Part shown: positions 18,372 to 26,340 of the stretch, one piece after another
Layout of the letters: every line of letters starts with the position of its first letter
Numbering within the stretch: the first letter of the stretch is position 1
Notes under the pieces: model-generated
What the model was told of the DNA's origin: nothing
What the model saw: the letters and a program-made list of their open reading frames with translations, nothing else
Database searches by the model: none
DNA from: Microbacterium sp. LKL04
Lineage (GTDB): Bacteria; Actinomycetota; Actinomycetes; Actinomycetales; Microbacteriaceae
NCBI RefSeq assembly: GCF_900102005.1
Contig: NZ_LT627736.1
Location: forward strand, 248,001 to 312,000
Direction: 5' to 3'
DNA length: 64,000 bases
Made by a program: the position numbers and the translations under genes

Positions 18372-18545
18372 TGAACATAACATGCCGACTTCGAGCGGCG
18401 CGAGACTCAGATTCGCGCGTCAGCAGGACCGGACCTTCAGTCTCTCGGACGTGTACGCCGCTCTTGAGGCGGGAATGCGCTCGTGCGGCTTCTGTCGAGG
18501 GAGAAACAAAAGTTGACGAAGCTGACATTCGTTCTGTTATGTTCA
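18372..18545. promoter_or_regulatory. divergent control region with an inverted pair of TGTTATGTTCA motifs
   Basis: The 11-mer TGTTATGTTCA occurs at 18535-18545 on the plus strand and again at 18372-18382 on the minus strand, each next to the start of one divergent transcript. Each copy contains the likely -10 element. They may be operators for the ROK regulator or matched promoters. Confidence 0.55.
18513..18543 (+). promoter_or_regulatory. promoter of the binding-protein/dehydrogenase/isomerase operon
   Basis: TTGACG at 18513-18518 and TATGTT at 18538-18543 are 19 bp apart; TTATGT, one base earlier, would give 18 bp. The site lies about 100 bp upstream of the binding-protein ATG, leaving a substantial untranslated leader. 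Confidence 0.6.
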
Positions 18546-18641
18546 TCCCGTCAGCGCTGACCCTCCTCGAAGGTGGACTCGAAACCGAGAGGCGCGCTGG
18601 CCGCTTCACACCAGAGCTGCATCACATTCAAGGAGGAAGAC

Positions 18642-19688
18642 ATGCGCTCACGCATGACCGCCCGGACGCGCCTCGTTCTGACCGGCGTCGCCGCCGCCGC
18701 CGCGATCGGCCTGCTGGCGGGTTGTACGGGGACCGGCGCCGATGAGGACAGCGTCGTCGACCAGGGGACTTCGGCCGAGGAGAACGCCGAGACCGGAGAC
18801 ACGGTCACGATCGGATTCTCGGGCCCCGCCGCCGACCACGGATGGCTCGGCGCCATCAACTCCGGCGCAGCCGACGCCGCCGCCAGCTTCGACGACGTCG
18901 AGCTGAAGACCGCGGAGGGTACCAACGACCCCATCGCGCAGATCGCCGCCGTCGAAACGTTCGTCAACGACGGCGTCGACGCGATCGTCCTGCTGCCGAC
19001 CGACGGCGCCGCGCTCACCGAGGCTGCCATCGCCGCGATGGAGGCGGGCATCCCCGTCATCAACGTCGACCGCGAGTTCTCGAGCCCGTTCGCCGCTCGC
19101 GCGACGATCTTGGGAGACAACTACGGCATGGGGGTCTCGGCGGGCACCTACATCTGCGGGCAGCTCGAAGGGCAGTCGGACGCCGTCGTCGCCGAGATCG
19201 CCGGGATCGACTCGCTCCCGCTCACTCAGGATCGCTCCCAGGGCTTCAAGGACGCGCTCGAGGACTGCGGGCTCGAGGTCTCCGCCCGTGTCGCCGCGGA
19301 CTTCACGGTCGCCGGCGGCGAGTCGGCGGCATCCCAGCTGCTGTCGGCCAACCCGAAGATCGACGCGATCTGGAACCACGACGACGACCAGGGCATCGGC
19401 GTCATGGCCGCCATCGACTCGGCCGGCCGCGACGAGTTCTTCATGATGGGCGGAGCCGGCAGCAAGGCCGCGATGGAAGCCATCGAGGCTGACGACACCG
19501 TCCTGAAGGCGACCGTGATCTACCCGTCGACCCAGGCGGCCGACGGCGTCGCCCTCGCACGCCTGATCGCCCAGAACAAGACGCTCGGGGACATCATCAC
19601 CCCCGGCATCCCGAACCGGATCGTCCTCGACGCGCCGGTCGTCACGAAGGACAACGTCGACCAGTACATCGACCTCTCGTTCGAGTGA
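18642..19688 (+). CDS. ribose-type sugar ABC transporter, substrate-binding lipoprotein
   Basis: This 348-residue periplasmic-binding-protein-like domain protein (RbsB class, PF13407 type) has a signal peptide ending in the lipobox LAGC, then an acidic linker. The first lobe opens with VTIGFSGPAADHGWLGAI, and the hinge segments AIVLLPTDGAAL and PVINVDREF are typical. AAGGAGG precedes the ATG. A 10-bp hairpin follows the stop, ahead of the oxidoreductase gene. The sugar cannot be told; the dehydrogenase and isomerase neighbours suggest a polyol, inositol-like compound or oxidised sugar. Confidence 0.93.
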   Translation: MRSRMTARTRLVLTGVAAAAAIGLLAGCTGTGADEDSVVDQGTSAEENAETGDTVTIGFSGPAADHGWLGAINSGAADAAASFDDVELKTAEGTNDPIAQIAAVETFVNDGVDAIVLLPTDGAALTEAAIAAMEAGIPVINVDREFSSPFAARATILGDNYGMGVSAGTYICGQLEGQSDAVVAEIAGIDSLPLTQDRSQGFKDALEDCGLEVSARVAADFTVAGGESAASQLLSANPKIDAIWNHDDDQGIGVMAAIDSAGRDEFFMMGGAGSKAAMEAIEADDTVLKATVIYPSTQAADGVALARLIAQNKTLGDIITPGIPNRIVLDAPVVTKDNVDQYIDLSFE

Positions 19689-19697
19689 TCATCGACG

Positions 19698-19724
19698 GGG
19701 GCGCCCGGTGCGTGGGCGCCCCCA
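19698..19724 (+). terminator. intercistronic hairpin after the binding-protein gene
   Basis: GGGGGCGCCC (19698-19707) and GGGCGCCCCC (19715-19724) form a perfect 10-bp stem with a 7-nt loop. It probably reduces read-through into the downstream enzymes or protects the upstream mRNA. Confidence 0.6.
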
Positions 19725-19746
19725 CCATCTCCGAGAGGACACCGAC

Positions 19747-20916
19747 ATGACGGACACGCTGCGGATCGCGATGATCGGCCACGGCTTCATGGGCGCCGCC
19801 CACTCGCAGGGCTGGAGGGTCGCGCCGAGGTTCTTCGACCTCCCTCTCGACCCCGTCATGCACGTCGTGACCGGGCGCGACGCGGCCTCGACCGCCGCTG
19901 CGGCGGCGAAGTGGGGGTGGTCCGAGTCGTCCACCGACTGGCGCACGACGATCGCCCGCGATGACGTGGACGTCGTCGACATCGTCACCCCCGGCGACAC
20001 CCACGCCGAGATCGCGATCGCCGCGCTCGACGCCGGCAAGCACGTCCTCTGCGAGAAGCCGCTGGCCAACTCTGTGGCCGAGGCCGAGGCGATGACGGAT
20101 GCCGCGGCCCGCGCCGAAGCGCGCGGCATCCGCGCCATGGTGGGCTTCACCTACCGCCGGGTGCCCGCTGCGACGTTCGCCCGCGACCTGGTCGCCGCCG
20201 GTCGGATCGGCGAGGTCCGTCAGGTGCGGGCGGAGTACCTGCAGGACTGGCTCATGGATCCGGAGGCACCGATGACCTGGCGCCTCGACCGCGCGAAGGC
20301 CGGCTCGGGGTCGCTCGGCGACATCGGTGCGCACGCGGTGGATCTCGCCGAGTACATCACGGGGCAGACTGTCGACAGCGTCTCGGGCATCGTCGAGACC
20401 CTCGTCGAGGAGCGTCCGCTCCTCGGGGAGGGCATCGGACTCTCGGGCACCAGGAGCACCGAGCGCGGGCGCGTCTCCGTCGACGACGTCGCGCTGTTCA
20501 CGGGGCGGCTGAGCTCCGGCGCCCTCGCCTCCTTCGAGGCGACGCGCTACCGCACGGGTCGCAAGAACGCGCTGCGCGTGGAGGTGTCGGGGACCCGCGG
20601 AGCCCTGTCCTTCGACCTCGAGCGGCTCAACGAACTGGACTTCTACGACGCGACCGCGGCCGAGACCGAACTCGGATTCCGCCGCATCCTCGTCACGGAG
20701 CACGACCACCCCTACCTGTCGCCGTGGTGGCCCACCGGCCACATGCTCGGCTACGAGCACGGGTTCTCGCACCAGGTGGTCGACTTCACGACGGCCATCG
20801 CCGAGGGGACCGCGCCGCGGCCGTCCTTCGCCGACGGTCTGCACGTGCAGCGCGTCCTCGACGCGGTGGAGCGCAGTTCCGCCGACCAGAGCCGCTGGGT
20901 GCGGACGAACGATTGA
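19747..20916 (+). CDS. Gfo/Idh/MocA-family oxidoreductase
   Basis: This 389-residue NAD(P)-dependent sugar or polyol dehydrogenase has an N-terminal Rossmann fold ([15 protein letters not shown]) and the family hallmark [14 protein letters not shown] with the catalytic Lys. The C-terminal domain includes [15 protein letters not shown] with the expected His/Asp pair. It lies between the sugar-binding protein and a sugar-phosphate isomerase-like gene, a common catabolic trio. GAGAGGA precedes the ATG. Confidence 0.93.
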   Translation: MTDTLRIAMIGHGFMGAAHSQGWRVAPRFFDLPLDPVMHVVTGRDAASTAAAAAKWGWSESSTDWRTTIARDDVDVVDIVTPGDTHAEIAIAALDAGKHVLCEKPLANSVAEAEAMTDAAARAEARGIRAMVGFTYRRVPAATFARDLVAAGRIGEVRQVRAEYLQDWLMDPEAPMTWRLDRAKAGSGSLGDIGAHAVDLAEYITGQTVDSVSGIVETLVEERPLLGEGIGLSGTRSTERGRVSVDDVALFTGRLSSGALASFEATRYRTGRKNALRVEVSGTRGALSFDLERLNELDFYDATAAETELGFRRILVTEHDHPYLSPWWPTGHMLGYEHGFSHQVVDFTTAIAEGTAPRPSFADGLHVQRVLDAVERSSADQSRWVRTND

Positions 20917-20951
20917 CCGCGGGACCCCCCGCATCCGAGAAAGGATCCGCA

Positions 20952-21956
20952 ATGGCGCGACCGATCACCCTGTTCACCGGCCAGTGGGCCGACCTGCCCT
21001 TCGAGGAGGTCGCGCGCCTCGCGGGGGAGTGGGGCTACGACGGACTCGAGATCGCGTGCTGGGGCGACCACCTCGACGTGTCCCGGTGGAACGACGCCGC
21101 GTACGTCCGCAGCCGGCGCGAGATCCTGGAGCGCAACGGGCTGCAGGTGCACGCGATCGCGAACCACCTGGGTGGGCAGGCGGTGTGCGACGACCCGATC
21201 GATCAGCGACACCGCGACATCCTCTCGGACCGAGTGTGGGGCGACGGCGACGCCGAGGGTGTGCGCCGGCGAGCGGCCGAGGGCATGAAGGACACGGCGC
21301 GGATGGCGGCGAAGCTCGGCGTGAAGATCGTCACCGGCTTCACGGGGTCCTCGATCTGGAAGTACCTCGCGATGTTCCCACCGGCATCCCAGGACATGGT
21401 CGACGCCGGGTACGAGGACTTCGCCGCCCGCTGGAATCCCATCCTCGACGTGTTCGACGAGGTCGGCGTGCGATTCGCGCACGAGGTCCACCCGTCCGAG
21501 ATCGCGTACGACTACTGGACCACCCACCGCGCCCTCGAGGCCATCGGTCACCGCGAGGCCTTCGGTCTGAATTGGGATCCGAGCCACATGGTTTGGCAGG
21601 ACCTCGATCCGGTGTCGTTCCTCTGGGACTTCCGCGACCGCGTCATCCACGTCCACTGCAAGGACACGAAGAAGCGCCTCGGCAACGGTCGTAACGGGCG
21701 GCTCTCATCGCACCTCGCCTGGGCCGACCCGCGCCGCGGCTGGGACTTCATCTCCACCGGTCACGGCGACGTGCCGTGGGAGGACGCATTCCGCATGCTC
21801 AACGCCATCGGCTACACCGGGCCGCTCTCCGTCGAATGGGAGGACGCCGGCATGGACCGCCTCGTCGGGGCCCCCGAAGCGCTCGCTTTCGTCCGCCGCC
21901 TCTCGACGTACGAGCCGTCCGCCGCAGCCTTCGACGCCGCGTTCTCCTCGCACTGA
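20952..21956 (+). CDS. sugar phosphate isomerase/epimerase (xylose isomerase-like TIM barrel)
   Basis: This 334-residue TIM-barrel protein of the AP_endonuc_2 family probably isomerises or epimerises the imported sugar. Metal-binding residues appear in [35 protein letters not shown] and [12 protein letters not shown]. The last gene of the operon, it starts 35 bp after the oxidoreductase with a GAAAGGAT ribosome binding site. It could be an inosose or keto-sugar isomerase; neighbours do not settle it. Confidence 0.92.
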   Translation: MARPITLFTGQWADLPFEEVARLAGEWGYDGLEIACWGDHLDVSRWNDAAYVRSRREILERNGLQVHAIANHLGGQAVCDDPIDQRHRDILSDRVWGDGDAEGVRRRAAEGMKDTARMAAKLGVKIVTGFTGSSIWKYLAMFPPASQDMVDAGYEDFAARWNPILDVFDEVGVRFAHEVHPSEIAYDYWTTHRALEAIGHREAFGLNWDPSHMVWQDLDPVSFLWDFRDRVIHVHCKDTKKRLGNGRNGRLSSHLAWADPRRGWDFISTGHGDVPWEDAFRMLNAIGYTGPLSVEWEDAGMDRLVGAPEALAFVRRLSTYEPSAAAFDAAFSSH

Positions 21957-22143
21957 CAGGGCGCCCACGACCGCGAGGGCGTGCCGTCGCGCCGACCGCC
22001 TCGGCTGCCGCGCGGCATCCGACCGCGCTCTCGGCACGGACGCGCGCCTTCGAGCCTCCTCCCCACCGCCGGAACGGTGACGGTTGTGCGCCGACGCACG
22101 GAGGAGGAGGCTGAGCTGAGGTGGGGAGCGTCACGCTCCAGGG
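21957..22143. other. non-coding spacer with a foldable element
   Basis: No convincing gene was seen. From 22053 to 22139 the sequence can fold elaborately. AGCCTCCTCC (22053-22062) pairs with GGAGGAGGCT (22103-22112) around two small hairpins (22064-22079 and 22086-22099). Alternatively CTCCCCACC (22059-22067) pairs with GGTGGGGAG (22120-22128). A third hairpin GGAGCG-TCA-CGCTCC lies at 22125-22139. It may end the sugar operon or be a remnant regulatory element. Confidence 0.45.
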
Positions 22144-22290
22144 ATGCGTGACGTCAGCACGACCGCGGCCGCCACGATCCTTCGTCGCCGGCAGGACCTT
22201 GCGCTCGACGGGTGGACGAGACAGGACATCGACGCCGCTCTCCGTGACGGCCACTCGTCCGCCTGCGCCGAGGCTGGTACGGCCCCGCGC
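22144..22290 (+). pseudogene. frameshifted 5' remnant of an AbiEi-antitoxin-like / DUF559-type gene
   Basis: An ATG at 22144 opens a frame reading LRRRQDLALDGWTRQDIDAA then LRDG, the typical N-terminal winged-helix opening of AbiEi antitoxin-like and DUF559 endonuclease proteins, in which LRDGRLVRLRRGWY is expected next. The bases at 22251-22280 give exactly LVRLRRGWYGPAR if one base is restored near 22251 (GGCCACTC where GGCCGACTC is expected). The in-frame reading instead becomes HSSACAEAG and stops at 22324-22326. Nothing downstream resembles the rest of such a gene. I read it as a dead fragment. Family assignment is from memory of the motif. Confidence 0.6.
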
Positions 22291-22353
22291 GTCTTTTTTT
22301 CGCTCTCGCGCTACCCTCGGCGCTGAGACGCCCGCGAGGGCGGATGCCGGGAT

Positions 22354-22382
22354 TTGGCGCGCGCGCGGACGCGGCGTACACT
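22354..22382 (+). promoter_or_regulatory. promoter of the rplJ-rplL operon
   Basis: TTGGCG (22354-22359) and TACACT (22377-22382) are 17 bp apart. Transcription should start near 22389, giving a leader of about 207 nt before rplJ. Confidence 0.7.
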
Positions 22383-22388
22383 TGAAGA

Positions 22389-22590
22389 CAAGCCAAAGAC
22401 CGTCGGTCATCGCTGTGCGTCCGCGCACACGATCGAAGCTCTGCATCGCAGGGGCCCACGCAGGTGTACGACAGACTTCCGGGAAACCGGGCCCAAAGCT
22501 CCGTGCGCTTGCGCCGGAGCTTTTCTCATGCAGCCCGACCGTCGAGGTCGATGCCCCGCCACTGCGGGGCGTCTCGTACACATCAAGGAG
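22389..22590 (+). promoter_or_regulatory. ribosomal L10 leader with attenuator hairpin
   Basis: The long untranslated leader of rplJ is where the L10(L12)4 complex binds in other bacteria. A terminator-like stem AAAGCTCCG/CGGAGCTTT at 22495-22523, with a GCG-rich inner stem and followed by TTTTCT, fits attenuation of the operon when L10 is in excess, as established for the Bacillus leader. The upstream part is structured, but I cannot confirm the exact L10 kink-turn site. Confidence 0.6.
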
Positions 22591-22595
22591 TGACC

Positions 22596-23084
22596 ATGGC
22601 GCAGAAGGATGCATCGGTCGCCGAGCTCACGAAGAACTTCGAGGACTCGAACGCCGTCTTGCTGACCGAGTACCGCGGTCTGACGGTTGCCCAGCTCAAG
22701 CAGCTGCGCAACAACATCCGTCAGGACGCGCAGTACGCCGTGGTGAAGAACACGCTGACCAAGATCGCCGCGAACAACGCGGGGATCACGGCGCTGGACG
22801 AGGACCTCAAGGGTCCCTCGGCCGTTGCTTTCGTGCACGGTGACTTCGTCGCCACTGCCAAGGCTCTGCGTGACTTCGCCAAGGCCAACCCGCTTCTGGT
22901 GATCAAGGGCGGCATCTTCGAGGGCAACGCCCTCACTGCCGACGAGGTCAACAAGTACGCCTCGCTCGAGAGCCGCGAGGTTCTGCTGGCGAAGGCTGCG
23001 GGCATGATGAAGGCGACGATGGGCAAGGCTGCCGCCACCATCGACGCGCTTCGCGAAAAGCTGGAGACCGCTGACGCCGCGTAA
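22596..23084 (+). CDS. rplJ: 50S ribosomal protein L10
   Basis: This 162-residue protein anchors the L7/L12 dimers to the ribosomal stalk base. The N-terminus has [18 protein letters not shown], the KNTLTKIAA helix follows, and the C-terminal helix that holds L12 is present. AAGGAG precedes the ATG. rplL follows 50 bp later. Expression is probably set by the attenuator in the leader. Confidence 0.97.
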   Translation: MAQKDASVAELTKNFEDSNAVLLTEYRGLTVAQLKQLRNNIRQDAQYAVVKNTLTKIAANNAGITALDEDLKGPSAVAFVHGDFVATAKALRDFAKANPLLVIKGGIFEGNALTADEVNKYASLESREVLLAKAAGMMKATMGKAAATIDALREKLETADAA

Positions 23085-23134
23085 GCGACGAGCGAGCTCT
23101 TTACACAAACCCCCATCTATCTAGGAGATACATC

Positions 23135-23515
23135 ATGGCGAAGCTTTCCACCGAGGAGCTGCTCGAGCAGTTCGCCGGCCTCACCCTCGTCGAGCTCAGC
23201 GAGTTCGTGAAGGCGTTCGAGGAGAAGTTCGACGTCACCGCTGCTGCCCCCGTCGCCGTTGCCGGTGCCGGCGGTGGCGCTGCTGCTGAAGAGGTTGAGG
23301 AGAAGGACTCCTTCGACGTCATCCTCGAGGCTGCCGGCGACAAGAAGATCCAGGTCATCAAGGTCGTCCGCGAGCTCACCTCGCTCGGCCTCGGCGAGGC
23401 CAAGGCCGTCGTCGACGGTGCTCCCAAGGCCGTGCTCGAGGGCGCGAACAAGGAAGCTGCCGACAAGGCCAAGGAGGCCCTCGAGGCCGCCGGCGCGACG
23501 GTTTCCGTCAAGTAA
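23135..23515 (+). CDS. rplL: 50S ribosomal protein L7/L12
   Basis: This 126-residue acidic stalk protein recruits translational GTPases. The N-terminal dimerisation domain ([19 protein letters not shown]), an Ala/Gly/Val-rich hinge and the C-terminal domain with [14 protein letters not shown] are all standard. TAGGAG precedes the ATG. A perfect 40-nt palindromic terminator follows. Confidence 0.98.
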   Translation: MAKLSTEELLEQFAGLTLVELSEFVKAFEEKFDVTAAAPVAVAGAGGGAAAEEVEEKDSFDVILEAAGDKKIQVIKVVRELTSLGLGEAKAVVDGAPKAVLEGANKEAADKAKEALEAAGATVSVK

Positions 23516-23529
23516 GGCGATTCCCTTCA

Positions 23530-23569
23530 CCGGAAGGCTCCGGATGCCGCGGCATCCGGAGCCTTCCGG
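23530..23569. terminator. bidirectional palindromic terminator between rplL and lacI-type gene
   Basis: Forty nucleotides are a perfect palindrome with 20-bp arms and no spacer, with the centre GGATGCCG/CGGCATCC. It lies between two converging genes and can serve both. Confidence 0.85.
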
Positions 23570-23596
23570 CGTTAACGGCGTCGGGTCGAGCTCTGC

Positions 23597-24637
23597 TCAG
23601 GCGCGCGAGAAGTCGCGGACGGCCGCGGGCGTCGACCCCGACGGCGCCGCGGTCGAGTTGCGCACCACGAGACGCGGACGGATGGCCACGGTGACCGGCT
23701 CGAGGGCGGGATCGTCGAGGTGGCGCATGAGCAGGTCGACCGCGGTCTCACCCTGTTCTCGAGGGATCTGCCGCAGTGTGGTGAGGGCGAACATCTCGGC
23801 GTTGACGTGATCGTCGATGCCGACGACGCTGAGATCCGAGGGGACGAGGATGCCGAGACGTCGGGCGGCGATGATGGCGCCGATCGCCACCTCGTCGCAG
23901 GCTCCCACGACCGCCGTCGGCCGCTGGGACGAGTCGCTCAGGAGGTCGACCGCCGCTTCGTACCCGGCGGGCATCGACAATTCCGCAGGCGTCCTCGTGA
24001 CGTACTCGCCGAGACCGGACTCGCGCATCACCCGTTCGTAGCCCTCGTACCGCGCCGACTCGACGTGCGGCCAGTGGGAGGCGGATGTGCCCCCGAGGAA
24101 GGCGATCCGGCGGTGTCCGAGATCGACGAGGTGCGATGTGGCCAGCGCCGCCGCGTGGCCGTCGTCGAGGGTGACGAGGCTCGTGCTCTCCTCGGTGCCG
24201 ATCACGCTGACGACCGGGCGGCCGAGCGACAGCAGAGCCTGGAGCTCGCTCACCGCCGGTTCGAGCCCGACCGCGATCAGACCGTCGAACCTCTTGCGAG
24301 CGAGGAAGTCGGTGAAGACGCGCTCGCGGCCGGCGCTGCCCGGCGTCGCGTCGTACAGGGTGAGATCGAAGCCCCGGTCGAGAAGGGCCGACTGGATGCC
24401 CTCGAGCACTTCGGCGAAGAACCATCGGTTGACGTGGGGGAGGATGACCCCGACGTTGCGGGTGCGGCCGGTGGCGAGGCTGACGGCGCTCGTCGAGGGA
24501 ACGTAGCCCAGCCGCATCGCCACGTCTATGACCCGCTGCCGTGTCGCGGCAGAGACCTGGGCGCTGCCGGTCAGTGCGCGGCTCGCCGTCGCCTTCGAGA
24601 CGCCCGCTTCGCGCGCCACGTCGGCGATGGTGCTCAT
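23597..24637 (-). CDS. LacI-family transcriptional regulator
   Basis: This 346-residue repressor has the classic LacI headpiece, TIADVAREAGVSKATASRAL, and a hinge that ends before RTRNVGVILP, where the sugar-binding core starts. The ligand pocket and VVGIDDHVNAEMF dimer segment are intact. GAGGAGG precedes ATG 24637. It is transcribed away from a sugar importer, and two operator-like palindromes lie in the shared 267-bp intergenic region. It probably represses the importer until its sugar, likely a glucoside, is present. Confidence 0.95.
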   Translation of the reverse strand: MSTIADVAREAGVSKATASRALTGSAQVSAATRQRVIDVAMRLGYVPSTSAVSLATGRTRNVGVILPHVNRWFFAEVLEGIQSALLDRGFDLTLYDATPGSAGRERVFTDFLARKRFDGLIAVGLEPAVSELQALLSLGRPVVSVIGTEESTSLVTLDDGHAAALATSHLVDLGHRRIAFLGGTSASHWPHVESARYEGYERVMRESGLGEYVTRTPAELSMPAGYEAAVDLLSDSSQRPTAVVGACDEVAIGAIIAARRLGILVPSDLSVVGIDDHVNAEMFALTTLRQIPREQGETAVDLLMRHLDDPALEPVTVAIRPRLVVRNSTAAPSGSTPAAVRDFSRA

Positions 24638-24710
24638 CGGTCCTCCTCGACCAGGTTCTCGACGCCACTGCGGAACGAGGACTCAGCGTAGCCGGTGGGA
24701 TGCCGAAAAA

Positions 24711-24722
24711 GGAACCGGTTCC
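24711..24722. promoter_or_regulatory. LacI-type operator 1
   Basis: The perfect 12-bp palindrome GGAACCGGTTCC lies 74 bp upstream of the repressor start. It has the central CG and inverted arms usual for LacI-family sites and shares its form with the second copy near the importer promoter. Confidence 0.75.
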
Positions 24723-24799
24723 ATAGTTTTGCAGTGGTACCGCTCCCATGCGAATCGTAGCGCACGGGACGACAGTTGCAGAACCTTGATATTTCGCTG

Positions 24800-24829
24800 T
24801 TGTGCGGAGGGCACCCGCCCCAGTAGGTT
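24800..24829 (+). promoter_or_regulatory. promoter of the CUT1 sugar importer
   Basis: TTGTGC (24800-24805) and TAGGTT (24824-24829) are 18 bp apart. The predicted start site falls in operator 2, a layout that fits steric repression. Confidence 0.6.
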
Positions 24830-24834
24830 GTCCT

Positions 24835-24846
24835 GGAATCGGTTCC
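24835..24846. promoter_or_regulatory. LacI-type operator 2
   Basis: GGAATCGGTTCC differs from operator 1 at one base and lies just downstream of the -10 of the importer promoter. The centres of the two sites are 124 bp apart, close enough for looping. Confidence 0.75.
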
Positions 24847-24904
24847 CCAAGGATGCGGCCAAGGCTCCTCTGGGTGGACGATGATCCCGAAAGAGGAGAA
24901 GTAC

Positions 24905-26230
24905 ATGGCATTGTCACAGCGATACCGTCTTCTTGCCCCCGTCGCCGTTCTCGGCGCGGCCGCCTTGATGCTGGCAGGGTGCGCGGAAGGTGGCAGCGGA
25001 GACGGCGGCGGAGACGCCAAGAAGACCGTCCGGATCTCCGGCGGCATCACGGGCGGCGAGGCAGACGCCCTGAACAAGTCGTTCGATCAGTTCACGAAGG
25101 ACACCGGCATCACCGTCGAGTACGTCGGCGACAAGTCGTTCGAGGGCAACATCGTCACGAAGGTGACCGGTGGCGACGCCCCCGACATCGCGGTCGTCCC
25201 GCAGCCGGGTCTGCTGAAGACCCTCGTCGACACCGGCAAGGTGCTGAAGGCCCCCGAGGCGGTCGAGACGGCCGTCGACGCGAACTGGTCGCCCGACTGG
25301 AAGAAGTACGGCACCTTCGACGACACCTTCTACGCGGCACCGATGCTCGCGAACCTGAAGGGGTACGTCTGGTACTCGCCGAAGCAGTTCGCGGAGTGGG
25401 GCGTCGAGGTCCCGAAGACGTGGGACGACATGATCGCCCTCACCGACAAGATCGTCGAGACCACGGGCAAGCCCGCGTGGTGCGCCGGTTTCGCGTCCGA
25501 GGCGGCGTCCGGCTGGCCGGGCACCGACTGGGTCGAGGACCTCGTCCTGCGCCAGTCCGGCGCCGACGTCTACGACCAGTGGGTCGCCGGCGACGTGAAG
25601 TTCACCGACCCCGAGATCAAGAAGGCTTTCGACGCGGTCGGCGAGATCCTCCTCAACCCGGACTACGTCAACGCCGGCTACGGCGACGTGAAGAGCATCA
25701 ACGCGACGGCGTTCGGCGACGTGGCGGCGGCCGTGGCGAGCGGCGACTGCGCCCTCACCCACCAGGCCTCGTTCCTGTCGGCGAACTTCCTCGACGTGAA
25801 GACCGCGGACGGCAACACCCCCGAGGTTGCTCCCGAGGGTGACGTCTACGCGTTCATCATGCCCGGCTACACCGAGGGTGAGCTCCAGATCGAGGGCGGC
25901 GGCGAGTTCGTCGCGGGCTTCTCGGACGACGAGTCGACGCAGAAGGTGCTGGAGTTCATGGCATCGCCCGAGTTCGCTGACGCTCGCGTCGAGCTCGGCG
26001 GCGTCATCTCGGCCAACAAGAAGGCCGACCCCAACCTCGCCTCGAGCGAGTTCCTGAAGGAAGCGATGACGACGCTGCAGGACGACTCCACGGTCCTCCG
26101 CTTCGACGCCTCCGACCTGATGCCCGCCACCGTGGGTCAGGGCTCCTTCTGGAAGGGCATGGTCGACTGGATCGACGGCAAGGACACCGACTCGGTGCTC
26201 TCCGACATCCAGGCCGGTTACGAGAACTGA
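24905..26230 (+). CDS. CUT1 sugar ABC transporter, substrate-binding lipoprotein
   Basis: This 441-residue family 1 solute-binding protein probably binds an oligosaccharide or alpha-glucoside. A signal peptide ends in the lipobox LAGC, with a Gly/Asp-rich linker after it. Later segments include FTKDTGITVEYVGDKSFEG and GGDAPDIAVVPQPGLL. I chose ATG 24905 (MALSQRYRLL), which follows AAAGAGGAG and leaves a normal signal peptide; a start 8 codons earlier would only add a charged prefix. A 13-bp hairpin follows before the permease genes. The alpha-glucoside assignment rests on similarity in feel to AglE proteins. Confidence 0.93.
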   Translation: MALSQRYRLLAPVAVLGAAALMLAGCAEGGSGDGGGDAKKTVRISGGITGGEADALNKSFDQFTKDTGITVEYVGDKSFEGNIVTKVTGGDAPDIAVVPQPGLLKTLVDTGKVLKAPEAVETAVDANWSPDWKKYGTFDDTFYAAPMLANLKGYVWYSPKQFAEWGVEVPKTWDDMIALTDKIVETTGKPAWCAGFASEAASGWPGTDWVEDLVLRQSGADVYDQWVAGDVKFTDPEIKKAFDAVGEILLNPDYVNAGYGDVKSINATAFGDVAAAVASGDCALTHQASFLSANFLDVKTADGNTPEVAPEGDVYAFIMPGYTEGELQIEGGGEFVAGFSDDESTQKVLEFMASPEFADARVELGGVISANKKADPNLASSEFLKEAMTTLQDDSTVLRFDASDLMPATVGQGSFWKGMVDWIDGKDTDSVLSDIQAGYEN

Positions 26231-26257
26231 TCGTCGCCTGACGATCGGCTGAGCCGA

Positions 26258-26288
26258 GCGGGGTCGGGCTGCACAAGCCCGGCCCCGC
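26258..26288 (+). terminator. intercistronic hairpin after the binding-protein gene
   Basis: A 13-bp stem with one G-T wobble (26258-26270 with 26276-26288) closes a 5-nt loop. It sits between the binding-protein gene and the first permease and probably acts as a partial terminator. Confidence 0.65.
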
Positions 26289-26340
26289 TTCTCCCGTCCG
26301 CACCGCACGGGTACGCCGCCGTACCCAGAAGGGAACCCGC

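Noticed and set aside
21799..22614. A 271-codon minus-strand frame across the rplJ leader
   Set aside because: Low-complexity Arg/Gly-rich translation, antisense to the isomerase end and leader, and no homology recognised.
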